From Cavia porcellus (Eukaryota; Chordata; Mammalia; Rodentia; Caviidae), in contig NW_026947706.1 of NCBI RefSeq assembly GCF_034190915.1, positions 186,001-250,000 of the forward strand: a stretch of 64,000 nt of DNA, in the 5' to 3' direction. The notes beneath the pieces are model-generated. The model did not search any database, was not told the DNA's origin, and was given only the letters and a program-made list of their open reading frames with translations. Position numbers and translations under genes: made by a program. Shown here piece after piece: positions 40,301 to 52,717 of this stretch (position 1 is the stretch's first letter; every line of letters begins with the position of its first letter).

Positions 40301-41085
40301 TAGTAGGAGTGAGAAAAACATCACGGGGTGGTGCGCATTGTATGGGTGTGTGTTACATTACATTCACTAGTAGGAGTGAGAAAAACATCACGGGGTGGTG
40401 TGAATCGGAGTGTCTGAATTAGGATAGGCAGTGAGTGGCAATGTAGGATGGAGAAAAGCACCGCGGGGTGGTCAGCATGGGGAGGTCAGGGAACATGCAG
40501 TGGCAATGTAGGATAGGTTTCTGAAAAACATCGCGGGGTGGTGCGCATTGTATGGGTGTGTGTCACATTACATTCACTAGTAGGAGTGAGAAAAACATCA
40601 CGGGGTGGGGCGCATTGTATGGGTTTTTTTTACATTACATTCACTAGTAGGAGTGAGAAAAACATCACGGGGTGGTGTGAATCGGAGGGTCGGAATTAGG
40701 ATAGGCAGTGAGTGGCAATGTAGGATGGAGAAAAGCACCGCGGGGTGGTCAGCATGGGGAGGTCAGGAAACATCCAGTGGCAATGTAGGATAGGTTTCTG
40801 AAAAACATCGCGGGGTGGTGCGCATTGTATGGGTGTGTGTTACATTACATTCACTAGTAGGAGTGAGAAAAACATCACGGGGTGGTGCGCATTGTATTGG
40901 TGTGTGTTACATTACATTCACTAGTAGGAGTGAGAAAAACATCGCGGGGTGGTGCGCATTGTATGGGTGTGTGTTACATTACATTCACTAGTAGGAGTTA
41001 GAAAAACATCGCGGGGTGGTGCGCATTGTATGGGTGTGTGTTACATTACATTCACTATTAGGAGTGAGAAAAACATCACGGGGTG
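37365..41085 (+). repeat. HOR-IV copy 1 (3,721 bp)
   Basis: Twelve composites with A counts 2,4,1,5,1,2,2,4,1,2,2,4. It starts with the same composites as HOR-III (ATTAGTATAGGCTGTGAG near 37662, a four-A composite with a 62-bp A near 37870), then departs, so HOR-IV looks like a shorter unit amplified from a HOR-III end. It contains two poly-T variant A modules (39449-39456 and 40624-40631) and a B2 with TCTGGG in place of TCAGGG near 40000. Confidence 0.9.
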
Positions 41086-44000
41086 GTGTGAATCAGAGGG
41101 TCTGAATTAGGATAGGCAGTGAGTTGCAATGTAGGTTGGAGAAAAGCACTGCGGGGTGGTCAGCATGGGGAAGTCAGGGAACATGCAGTGGCAATGTAGG
41201 ATAGGTTTCTGAAAAACATCGCAGAGTGGTGCGCATTGTATGGGTGTGTGTTACATTACATTCACTCGTAGGAGTGAGAAAAGCATCACGGGGTGGTGCA
41301 CATTATTTTCGTGTGTGTTACATTACATTCACTAGTAGGAGTGAGAAAAACATCACACGGTGGTGTGAATCGTAGGGTCTGAATTAGTATAGGCTGTGAG
41401 TGGCAATGTAGGATAGAGAAAAGCACCACTGGGTGGTCAGCATGGGGAGGTCAGGGAACATGCAGTGGCAATGTAGGATAGGTTTCTGAAAAACATCGCG
41501 GGCTGGTGCGCATTGTATGGGTGTGTATTACATTACATTCACTAGTAGGAGTGAGAAATACATCGCGGGCTGGTGCGCATTGTATGGGTGTTTGTTACAT
41601 TCACTAGTAGGAGTGAGAAAAACATCGCGGGGTGATGCGCATTGTGTGGGTGTGTATTACATTACATTCACTAGTAGGAGTGAGAAAAACATCACGGGGT
41701 GGTGCGCATTGTATGGGTGTTTGTTACATTACATTCACTAGTAGGAGTGGGAAAAACATCATGTGGTGGTGTGAATCGGAGGGTCTGAATTAGGATAGGC
41801 AGTAAGTGGCAATGTAAGATGGAGAAAAGCACCGCTGGGTGGTCAGCATGGGGAAGTCAGGGTACATGCAGTAGCCATGTAGGATAGGTTTCTGAAAAAT
41901 ATCGCGGTGTGGTGCGCATTGTATCGGAGTGTGTTACATCACATTCACTATTAGGAGTGAGAAAAACATCACGCGGTGGTGTGAATCGGAGGGTCTGAAT
42001 TAGGATAGGCAGTGAGGAGCAAGGTAGGATGGAGAAAAGCACCGCGGGGTGGTCAGCATGGGGAGGTCAGGGAACATGCAGTGGCAATGTAGGATTGGTT
42101 TCTGAAAAACATCGCGGGGTGGTGCGCATTGTATGGGTGTGTGTTACATTACATTTACTAGTACGAGTGACAAAAAAATCACGGGGTGGTGCGCATTTTA
42201 TGGGTGTGTGTTACATTACATTCACTAGCCGGAGTGAGAAAAACATCACAGGGTGGTGCGCATTGTATGGGTGTGTGTTACATTACATTCACTAGTAGGA
42301 GTGAGAAAAAACATCACGGTGTGGTGCGCATTGTATGGGTGTGTGTTACATTACATTCAATAGTAGGAGTGAGAAAAATATCGCGGGGTGGTGCGCATTG
42401 TATGGGTGTGTGTTACATTACATTCACTAACAGGAGTGAGAAAAACATCACGGGGTGGTGTGAATCGGGGGGTCTGAATAAGGATAGGCAGTGAGTGGCA
42501 ATGTAGGATGGAGAAAAGCACCACGGGGTGGTCAGCATGGGGAGGTCAGGGAACATGCAGTGGCAATGTAGGATAGTTTTCTGAAAAATATCGCGCGGTG
42601 GTGCACATTGTATGGGTGTGTTTTACATTACATTCACTAGTAGGAGCGAGAAAAACATCAAACGGTGGTGTGAATCGGAGGGTCTGAATTAGGATAGGGA
42701 GTGAGTGGCAATGTAGGATGGAGAAAAGCACCGCGGGGTGGTCAGCATGGGGAGGTCAGCGAACATGCAGTGCAATGTAGGATAGGTTTCTGAAACACAT
42801 CGCTGGTTGGTGAGCATTGTATGGGTGTGTGTTACATTACATTCACTAGTATGAGTGACAAAAACATCACGGGGTGGTGCGCATTTTATGGGTGTGTGTT
42901 ACATTACATTCACTAGTAGGATTGAGAAAAACATCACGGGGTGGTGTGAATCGGAGGGTCTGAATTAGGATAGGCAGTGAGTGGCAATGTAGGATGGAGA
43001 AAATCACCGCGGGTTGGTCAGCATGGACAGGTCAGGGAACATGCAGTGGCAATGTAGGATAGGTTTCTGAAAAACATCGCGTGGTGGTGCGCATTGTATG
43101 GGTGTGTGTTACATTACATTCACTACTAGGAGTGAGAAAAACATCACGGGGTGGGGCGCATTGTATGGGTTTTTTTTACATTACATTCACTAGTAGGAGT
43201 GAGAAAAACATCACGGGCTGGTGTGAATCGGAGGGTCGGAATTAGGATAGGCAGTGAGTGGCAATATAGGATGGAGAAAAGCACCGCGGGGTGGTCAGCA
43301 TGGGGAGGTCAGGGAACATCCAGTGGCAATGTAGGATAGGTTTCTGAAAAACATCGCGGGGTGGTGCGCATTGTATGGGTGTGTGTTACATTACATTCAC
43401 TAGTAGGAGTGAGAAAAACATCACGGGGTGGTGCGCATTGTATGGGTGTGTGTTACATTACATTCACTAGTAGGAGTGAGAAAACCATCGCGGGGTGGTG
43501 CGCATTGTATGGGTGTGTGTTACATTACATTCACTAGTAGGAGTGAGAAAAACATCGCGGGGTGGTGCGCATTGTATGGGTGTGTGTTACATTACATTCA
43601 CTATTAGGAGTGAGAAAAACATCACGGGGTGGTGTGAATCGGAGGGTCTGAATTAGGATAGGCAGTGAGTGGCAATGTAGGTTGGAGAAAAGCACAGCGG
43701 GGTCGTCAGCATGGGGAGGTCTGGGAACATGCAGTGGCAATGTAGGATAGGTTTCTGAAAAACATCGCGGGGTGGTGCGCATTGTATGGGTGTGTGTTAC
43801 ATTACATTCACTAGTAGGAGTGAGAAAAACATCACGGGGTGGTGTGAATCGGAGGGTCTGAATTAGGATAGGCAGTGAGTGGCAATGTAGGATGGAGAAA
43901 ATCACTGCGGCGTGGTCAGCATGGTGAGGTCAGGGAACATGCAATGGTAATGTAGGATAGGTTTCTGAAAAACATCGCGGGGTGGTGCGCATTGTATGGG

Positions 44001-44739
44001 TGTGTGTTACATTACATTCACTAGTAGGAGTGAGAAAAACATCACGGGGTGGTGCGCATTGTATGGGTGTGTGTTACATTACATTCACTAGTAGGAGTGA
44101 GAAAAACATCACGGGGTGGTGTGAATCGGAGTGTCTGAATTAGGATAGGCAGTGAGTGGCAATGTAGGATGGAGAAAAGCACCGCGGTGTGGTCAGCATG
44201 GGGAGGTCAGGGAACATGCAGTGGCAATGTAGGATAGGTTTCTGAAAAACATCGCGGGGTGGTGCGCATTGTATGGGTGTGTGTCACATTACATTCACTA
44301 GTAGGAGTGAGAAAAACATCACGGGGTGGGGCGCATTGTATGGGTTTTTTTTACATTACATTCACTAGTAGGAGTGAGAAAAACATCACGGGGTGGTGTG
44401 AATCGGAGGGTCGGAATTAGGATAGGCAGTGAGTGGCAATGTAGGATGGAGAAAAGCACCGCGGGGTGGTCAGCATGGGGAGGTCAGGAAACATCCAGTG
44501 GCAATGTAGGATAGGTTTCTGAAAAACATCGCGGGGTGGTGCGCATTGTATGGGTGTGTGTTACATTACATTCACTAGTAGGAGTGAGAAAAACATCACG
44601 GGGTGGTGCGCATTGTATGGGTGTGTGTTACATTACATTCACTAGTAGGAGTGAGAAAAACATCGCGGGGTGGTGCGCATTGTATGGGTGTGTGTTACAT
44701 TACATTCACTATTAGGAGTGAGAAAAACATCACGGGGTG
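41086..44739 (+). repeat. HOR-IV copy 2 (3,654 bp)
   Basis: A counts 2,4,1,5,1,2,2,4,1,2,2,3. It is exactly one 67-bp A shorter than copy 1, in the last composite (offset falls from 3,721 to 3,654 bp for everything after it). Poly-T variant modules recur at 43170-43177 and 44345-44352, and the TCTGGG B2 variant near 43720. Confidence 0.9.
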
Positions 44740-47700
44740 GTGTGAATCAGAGGGTCTGAATTAGGATAGGCAGTGAGTTGCAATGTAGGTTGGAGAAAAG
44801 CACTGCGGGGTGGTCAGCATGGGGAAGTCAGGGAACATGCAGTGGCAATGTAGGATAGGTTTCTGAAAAACATCGCAGAGTGGTGCGCATTGTATGGGTG
44901 TGTGTTACATTACATTCACTCGTAGGAGTGAGAAAAGCATCACGTTGTGGTGCACATTATTTTCGTGTGTGTTACATTACATTCACTAGTAGGAGTGAGA
45001 AAAACATCACGCGGTGGTGTGAATCGTAGGGTCTGAATTAGTATAGGCTGTGAGTGGCAATGTAGGATAGAGAAAAGCACCACTGGGTGGTCAGCATGGG
45101 GAGGTCAGGGAACATGCAGTGGCAATGTAGGATAGGATTCTGAAAAACATCGCGGGCTGGTGCGCATTGTATGGGTGTGTATTACATTACATTCACTAGT
45201 AGGAGTGAGAAATACATCGCGGGCTGGTGCGCATTGTATGGGTGTTTGTTACATTCACTAGTAGGAGTGAGAAAAACATCGCGGGGTGATGCGCATTGTG
45301 TGGGTGTGTATTACATTACATTCACTAGTAGGAGTGAGAAAAACATCACGGGGTGGTGCGCATTGTATGGGTGTTTGTTACATTACATTCACTAGTAGGA
45401 GTGAGAAAAACATCATGTGGTGGTGTGAATCGGAGCGTCTGAATTAGGATAGGCAGTAAGTGGCAATGTAAGATGGAGAAAAGCACCGCTGGGTGGTCAG
45501 CATGGGGAAGTCAGGGTACATGCAGTAGCCATGTAGGATAGGTTTCTGAAAAATATCGCGGTGTGGTGCGCATTGTATCGGTGTGTGTTACATCACATTC
45601 ACTATTAGGAGTGAGAAAAACATCACGCGGTGGTGTGAATCGGAGGGTCTGAATTAGGATAGGCAGTGAGGAGCAAGGTAGGATGGAGAAAAGCACCGCG
45701 GGGTGGTCAGCATGGGGAGGTCAGGGAACATGCAGTGGCAATGTAGGATTGGTTTCTGAAAAACATCGCGGGGTGGTGCGCATTGTATGGGTGTGTGTTA
45801 CATTACATTCACTAGTACGAGTGACAAAAAAATCACGGGGTGGTGCGCATTTTATGGGTGTGTGTTACATTACATTCACTAGCCGGAGTGAGAAAAACAT
45901 CACAGGGTGGTGCGCATTGTATCGTGTGTGTTACATTACATTCACTAGTAGGAGTGAGAAAAAACATCACGGTGTGGTGCGCATTGTATGGGTGTGTGTT
46001 ACATTACGTTCAATAGTAGGAGTGAGAAAAACATCGCGGTGTGGTGCGCATTGTATGGGTGTGTGTTACATTACATTCACTAACAGGAGTGAGAAAAACA
46101 TCACGGGGTGGTGTGAATCGGGGGGTCTGAATAAGGATAGGCAGTGAGTGGCAATGTAGGATGGAGAAAAGCACCACGGGGTGGTCAGGATGGGGAGGTC
46201 AGGGAACATGCATTGGCAATGTAGGATAGTTTTCTGAAAAATATCGCGCGGTGGTGCACATTGTATGGGTGTGTTTTACATTACATTCACTAGTAGGAGT
46301 GAGAAAAACATCACACGGTGGTGTGAATCGGAGGGTCTGAATTAGGATAGGGCGTGAGTGGCAATGTAGGATGGAGAAAAGCACCGCGGGGTGGTCAGCA
46401 TGGGGAGGTCAGCGAACATGCAGTGCAATGTAGGATAGGTTTCTGAAAAACATCGCTGGTTGGTGAGCATTGTATGGGTGTGTGTTACATTACATTCACT
46501 AGTATGAGTGACAAAAACATCACGGGGTGGTGCGCATTTTATGGGTGTGTGTTACATTACATTCACTAGTAGGAGTGAGAAAAACATCACGGGGTGGTGT
46601 GAATCGGAGGGTCTGAATTAGGATAGGCAGTGAGTGGCAATGTAGGATGGAGAAAATCACCGCGGGTTGGTCAGCATGGACAGGTCAGGGAACATGCAGT
46701 TGCAATGTAGGATAGGTTTCTGAAAAACATCGCGGGGTGGTGCGCATTGTATGGGTGTGTGTTACATTACATTCACTACTAGGAGTGAGAAAAACATCAC
46801 GGGGTGGGGCGCATTGTATGGTTTTTTTTTACATTACATTCACTAGTAGGAGTGAGAAAAACATCACGGGGTGGTGTGAATCGGAGGGTCGGAATTAGGA
46901 TAGGCAGTGAGTGGCAATGTAGGATGGAGAAAAGCACCGCGGGGTGGTCAGCATGGGGAGGTCAGGGAACATCCAGTGGCAATGTAGGATAGGTTTCTGA
47001 AAAACATCGCGGGGTGGTGCGCATTGTATGGGTGTGTGTTACATTACATTCACTAGTAGGAGTGAGAAAAACATCACGGGGTGGTGCGCATTGTATGGGT
47101 GTGTGTTGCATTACATTCACTAGTAGGAGTGAGAAAAACATCGCGGGGTGGTGCGCATTGTATGGGTGTGTGTTACATTACATTCACTAGTAGGAGTGAG
47201 AAAAACATCATGGGTGGTGCGCATTGTATGGGTGTGTGTTACATTACATTCACTATTAGGAGTGAGAAAAACATCACGGGGTGGTGTGAATCGGAGGGTC
47301 TGAATTAGGATAGGCAGTGAGTGGCAATGTAAGTTGGAGAAAAGCACAGCGGGGTCGTCAGCATGGGGAGGTCTGGGAACATGCAGTGGCAATGTAGGAT
47401 AGGTTTCTGAAAAACATCGCGGGGTGGTGCGCATTGTATGGGTGTGTGTTACATTACATTCACTAGTAGGAGTGAGAAAAACATCACGGGGTGGTGTGAA
47501 TCGGAGGGTCTGAATTAGGATAGGCAGTGAGTGGCAATGTAGGATGGAGAAAATCACTGCGGCGTGGTCAGCATGGTGAGGTCAGGGAACATGCAATGGC
47601 AATGTAGGATAGGTTTCTGAAAAACATCGCGGGGTGGTGCGCATTGTATGGGTGTGTGTTACATTACATTCACTAGTAGGAGTGAGAAAAACATCACGGG

Positions 47701-48047
47701 GTGGTGCGCATTGTATGGGTGTGTGTTACATTACATTCACTAGTAGGAGTGAGAAAAACATCACGGGGTGGTGTGAATCGGAGTGTCTGAATTAGGATAG
47801 GCAGTGAGTGGCAATGTAGGATGGAGAAAAGCACCGCGGTGTGGTCAGCATGGGGAGGTCAGGGAACATGCAGTGGCAATGTAGGATAGGTTTCTGAAAA
47901 ACATCGCGGGGTGGTGCGCATTGTATGGGTGTGTGTCACATTACATTCACTAGTAGGAGTGAGAAAAACATCACGGGGTGGGGCGCATTGTATGGGTTTT
48001 TTTTACATTACATTCACTAGTAGGAGTGAGAAAAACATCACGGGGTG
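44740..48047 (+). repeat. HOR-IV copy 3 (incomplete)
   Basis: A counts 2,4,1,5,1,2,2,4,1,2,2, following copies 1 and 2 at an offset of 3,652-3,654 bp. Small private indels occur (GTATCGTGTG near 45920, CATCATGGGTGG near 47207). The poly-T module at 46822-46830 has nine T instead of eight. The order breaks after the B dimer at 48048, where a six-A composite replaces the expected one. Confidence 0.88.
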
Positions 48048-50524
48048 GTGTGAATCGGAGGGTCGGAATTAGGATAGGCAGTGAGTGGCAATGTAGCATG
48101 GAGAAAAGCACCGCGGGGTGGTCAGCATGGGGAGGTCAGGAAACATACAGTGGCAATGTAGGATAGGTTTCTGAAAAACATCGCGGGGTGGTGCGCATTG
48201 TATGGGTGTGTGTTACATTACATTCACTAGTAGGAGTGAGAAAAACATCACGGGGTGGTGCGCATTGTATGGTTGTGTGTTACATTACATTCACTAGTAG
48301 GAGTGAGAAAAACATCGCGGGGTGGTGCGCATTGTATGGGTGTGTGTTACATTACATTCACTAGTAGGAGTGAGAAAAACATCGCGGGGTGGTGCGCATT
48401 GTATGGGTGTGTGTTACATTACATTCACTATTAGGAGTGAGAAAAACATCACGGGGTGGTGCGCATTGTATGGGTGTGTGTTACATTACATTCACTACTA
48501 GGAGTGAGAAAAACATCACGGGGTGGGGCGCATTGTATGGTTTTTTTTTACATTACATTCACTAGTAGGAGTGAGAAAAACATCACGGGGTGGTGTGAAT
48601 CGGAGGGTCTGAATTAGGATAGGCAGTGAGTGGCAATGTAGGATGGAGAAAATCACTGCGGCGTGGTCAGCATGTGGAGGTCAGGGAACATGCAATGGCA
48701 ATGTAGGATAGGTTTCTGAAAAACATCGCGGGGTGGTGCGCATTGTATGGGTGTGTGTTACATTACATTCACTAGTAGGAGTGAGAAAAACATCACGGGG
48801 TGGTGCGCATTGTATGGGTGTGTGTTACTTACATTCACTAGTAGGAGTGAGAAAAACATCACGGGGTGGTGTGAATCGGAGTGTCTGAATTAGGATAGGC
48901 AGTGAGTGGCAATGTAGGATGGAGAAAAACACCGCGGTGTGGTCAGCATGGGGAGGTCAGGGAACATGCAGTGGCAATGTAGGATAGGTTTTTGAAAAAC
49001 ATCGCGTGGTGGTGTGCATTGTATGGGTGTGTGTTACCTTCACTAGTAGGAGTGAGAAAAACATCACGGGGTGGTGTGCATTGTATGGGTGTGTGTTACA
49101 TTACATTCACTAGTAGGAGTGAGAAAATCATCACGCGGTGGTGCGCATTGTATGGGTGTGTGTTACATTACATTCACTAGTAGGAGTGAGAAAAACATCA
49201 CGGGGTGGTGTGAATCGGAGGGTCTGAATTAGGATAGGCAGTGAGTGGCAATGTAGGATGGAGAAAAGCACCGCCGTGTGGTCAGCATGGGGAGGTCAGT
49301 GAACATGCATTGGCAATGTAGGATAGGGTTCTGAAAAACATCGCGGGGTGGTGTGCATTGTATGGGTGTGTGTTACATTACATTCACTAGTAGGAGTGAG
49401 AAAAACATCACGGGGTGGTGCGCATTGTATGGGTGTGTGTTACATTACATTCACTATTAGGAGTGAGAAAAACATCACGGGGTGGTGTGAATAGGAGGGT
49501 CTGAATTAGGATAGGCAGTGAGTGGCAATGTAGGTTGGAGAAAACACCGCGGGGTGGTCAGCATGGGCAGGTCAGGGAACATGCAGTGGCAATGTAGGAT
49601 AGGTTTCTGAAAAACATCGCGGGGTGGTGCGCAATGTATGGGTGTGTGTTACATTACATTCACTAGTAGGAGTGAGAAAAGCATCACGGGGTGTTGCGCA
49701 TTGTATGGGTGTGCGTTACCTTACATTCACTAGTAGGAGTGAGAAAAACATCACGGGGTGGTGTGAATCGGAGGGTCTGAATTAGGATAGGCAGTGAGTG
49801 ACAATGTAGGATGGAGAAAATCACCGCGGGGTGGTCAGCATGGGGAGGTCAGGGAACATGCAGTGGCAATGTAGGATAGGTTTCTGAAAAACATCGCGGG
49901 GTGGTGCGCATTGTATGGGTGTGTGTTACATTACATTCACTAGTAGGAGTGAGAAAAACATCACGGGGTGGTGTGAATCGGAGGGTCTGAATTAGGATAG
50001 GCAGTGAGTGGCAATGTAGGATGGAGAAAATCACTGCGGCGTGGTCAGCATGGTGAGGTCAGGGAACATGCAATGGCAATGTAGGATAGGTTTCTGAAAA
50101 ACATCGCGGGGTGGTGCGCATTGTATGGGTGTGTGTTACATTACATTCACTAGTAGGAGTGAGAAAAACATCAAGGTGTGGTGCGCATTGTATGGGTGTG
50201 TGTTACATTACATTCACTAGTAGGAGTGAGAAAAACATCACGGGGTGGTGTGAATCGGAGTGTCTGAATTAGGATAGGCAGTGAGTGGCAATGTAGGATG
50301 GAGAAAAGCACCGCGGTGTGGTCAGCATGGGGAGGTCAGGGAACATGCAGTGGCAATGTAGGATAGGTTTCTGAAAAACATCGCGGGGTGGTGCGCATTG
50401 TATGGGTGTGTGTCACATTACATTCACTAGTAGGAGTGAGAAAAACATCACGGGGTGGGGCGCATTGTATGGGTTTTTTTTACATTACATTCACTAGTAG
50501 GAGTGAGAAAAACATCACGGGGTG
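48048..50524 (+). repeat. Recombinant segment between HOR-IV and HOR-V (2,477 bp)
   Basis: A counts 6,2,3,2,2,1,2,2. The B dimers at its end (near 49985, 50262, 50539) repeat those near 47508, 47785 and 48062 at an offset of 2,477 bp. The first composite fuses a four-A tract with a two-A tract. The middle part (about 48,870-49,780) introduces variants not seen in HOR-IV, such as a B2 with GGGTTCTGA near 49327 and an A with TGTGCGTTACC near 49711. Confidence 0.83.
48191..48592 (+). repeat. Six-A tract formed by fusion of a four-A and a two-A tract
   Basis: The first four A modules follow the order seen after the poly-T composites of HOR-IV (ending in an ACTATTAGG module). The fifth carries ACTACTAGG and the sixth GGGGCGCATTG with a nine-T tract (48541-48549). 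The last two match the pair before 46888 in HOR-IV copy 3, the only other place with nine T. A B dimer expected between them is absent. This fits an exchange within A modules that joined two composites. Confidence 0.82.
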
Positions 50525-52717
50525 GTGTGAATCGGAGGGTCGGAATTAGGATAGGCAGTGAGTGGCAATGTAGGATAGAGAAAAGCACCGCGGGGTGGTC
50601 AGCATGGGGAGGTCAGGAAACATCCAGTGGCAATGTAGGATAGGTTTCTGAAAAACATCGCGGGTTGGTGCGCATTGTATGGGTGTGTGTTACATTACAT
50701 TCACTAGTAGGAGTGAGAAAAACATCACGGGGTGGTGCGCATTGTATGGGTGTGTGTTACATTACATTCACTAGTAGGAGTGAGAAAAACATCGCGGGGT
50801 GGTGCGCATTGTATGGGTGTGTGTTACATTACATTCACTAGTAGGAGTGAGAAAAACATCGCGGGGTGGTGCGCATTGTATGGGTGTGTGTTACATTACA
50901 TTCACTATTAGGAGTGAGAAAAACATCACGGGGTGGTGTGAATCGGAGGGGCTGAATTAGGATAGGCAGGGAGTGGCAATGTAGGTTGGAGAAAAGCACC
51001 GCGGGGTCGTCAGCATGGGGAGGTCAGGGAACATGCAGTGGCAATGTAGGATAGGTTTCTGAAAAACATCGCGGGGTGGTGCGCATTGTATGGGTGTGTG
51101 TTACATTACATTCACTAGTAGGAGTGAGAAAAACATCACGGGGTGGTGTGAATCGGAGGGTCTGAATTAGGATAGGCAGTGAGTGGCAATGTAGGATGGA
51201 GAAAAGCACCGCGGTGTGGTCAGCATGGGGAGGTCAGGGAACATGCAGTGGCAATGTAGGATAGGTTTCTGAAAAACATCGCGTGGTGGTGTGCATTGTA
51301 TGGGTGTGTGTTACCTTCACTAGTAGGAGTGAGAAAAACATCACGGGGTGGTGTGCATTGTATGGGTGTGTGTTACATTACATTCACTAGTAGGAGTGAG
51401 AAAATCATCACGCGGTGGTGTGCATTGTATGGGTGTGTGTTACATTACATTCACTAGTAGGAGTGAGAAAAACATCACGGGGTGGTGCGCATTGCATGGG
51501 TGTGTGTTACATTACATTCACTAGTAGGAGTGAGAAAAACATCGCGGTGTGGTGCGCATTGTATGGGTGTGTGTTACATTACATTCACTATTAGGAGTGA
51601 GAAAAACATCACGGGGTGGTGTGAATCGGAGGGTCAGAATTAGGATAGGCAGTGAGTGGCAATGTAGGTTGGAGAAAAGCACCGCGGGGTGGTCAGCATG
51701 GGCAGGTCAGGGAACATGCAGTGGCAAAGTAGGATAGGTTTCTGAAAAACATCGCGGGGTGGTGCGCAATGTATGGGTGTGTGTTACATTACATTCACTA
51801 GTAGGAGTGAGAAAAGCATCACGGGGTGCTGCGCATTGTATGGGTGTGTGTTACCTTACATTCACTAGTAGGAGTGAGAAAAACATCACAGGGTGGTGTG
51901 AATCGGAGGGTCTGAATTAGGATAGGCAGTGAGTGACAATGTAGGATGGAGAAAATCACCGCGGGGTGGTCAGCATGGGGAGGTCAGGGAACATGCAGTG
52001 GCAATGTAGGATAGGTTTCTGAAAAACATCGCGGGGTGGTGCGCATTGTATGGGTGTGTGTTAAATTACATTCACAAGTAGGAATGAGAAAAACATCACG
52101 GGGTGGTGCGCATTGTATGGGTGTGTGTTACATTACATTCACTAGTAGGAGTGAGAAAAACATCGCGGGGAGGTGCCCATTGTATGGGTGTGTGTTACAT
52201 TACATTCACTAGTAGGAGTGAGAAAAACATCACGGGGTGGTGTGAATCGGAGGGTCTGAATTAGGATAGGCAGTGAGTGGCAATGTAGGATGGAGACAAG
52301 CACCGCGTGGTGGTCAGCATGGGGAGGTCAGGGAACATGCAGTGGCAATGTAGGATACGTTTCTGAAAAATATCGCGTTGTGGTGCGTATTGTATGGGGG
52401 TGTGTTACATTACATTAACTAGTAGGAGTGAGAAAAACAGCACGGGGTGGTGCGCATTGTATGGGTGTGTGTTACATTACATTCACTAGTAGGAGTGAGA
52501 AAAACATGACGGGGTGGTGCGCATTGTATGGGTGTGTGTTACATTAGATTCACTAGTAGGAGTGGGAAAAACTTCACGGTGTGGTGCGCATTGTATAGGT
52601 GTGTGTTACGTTACATTCACGAGTAGGAGTGAGAAAAACATCACGGGGTGGTGCGCATTGTATGGGTGTGTGTTACATTACATTCACTAGTAGGAGTGAG
52701 AAAAACATCACGGGGTG
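50525..52717 (+). repeat. HOR-V copy 1 (2,193 bp)
   Basis: A counts 4,1,5,2,3,5. Landmarks are TCAGGAAACATCCAG in the first B2, a short A with GTTACCTTCACTAG near 51309, GTGACAATG near 51934, and a B1 with GGAGACAAG near 52292. Compared with the next copy, a 277-bp composite is missing near 51,190 and the last A tract is three modules longer (2193+277-201=2269). Confidence 0.84.
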
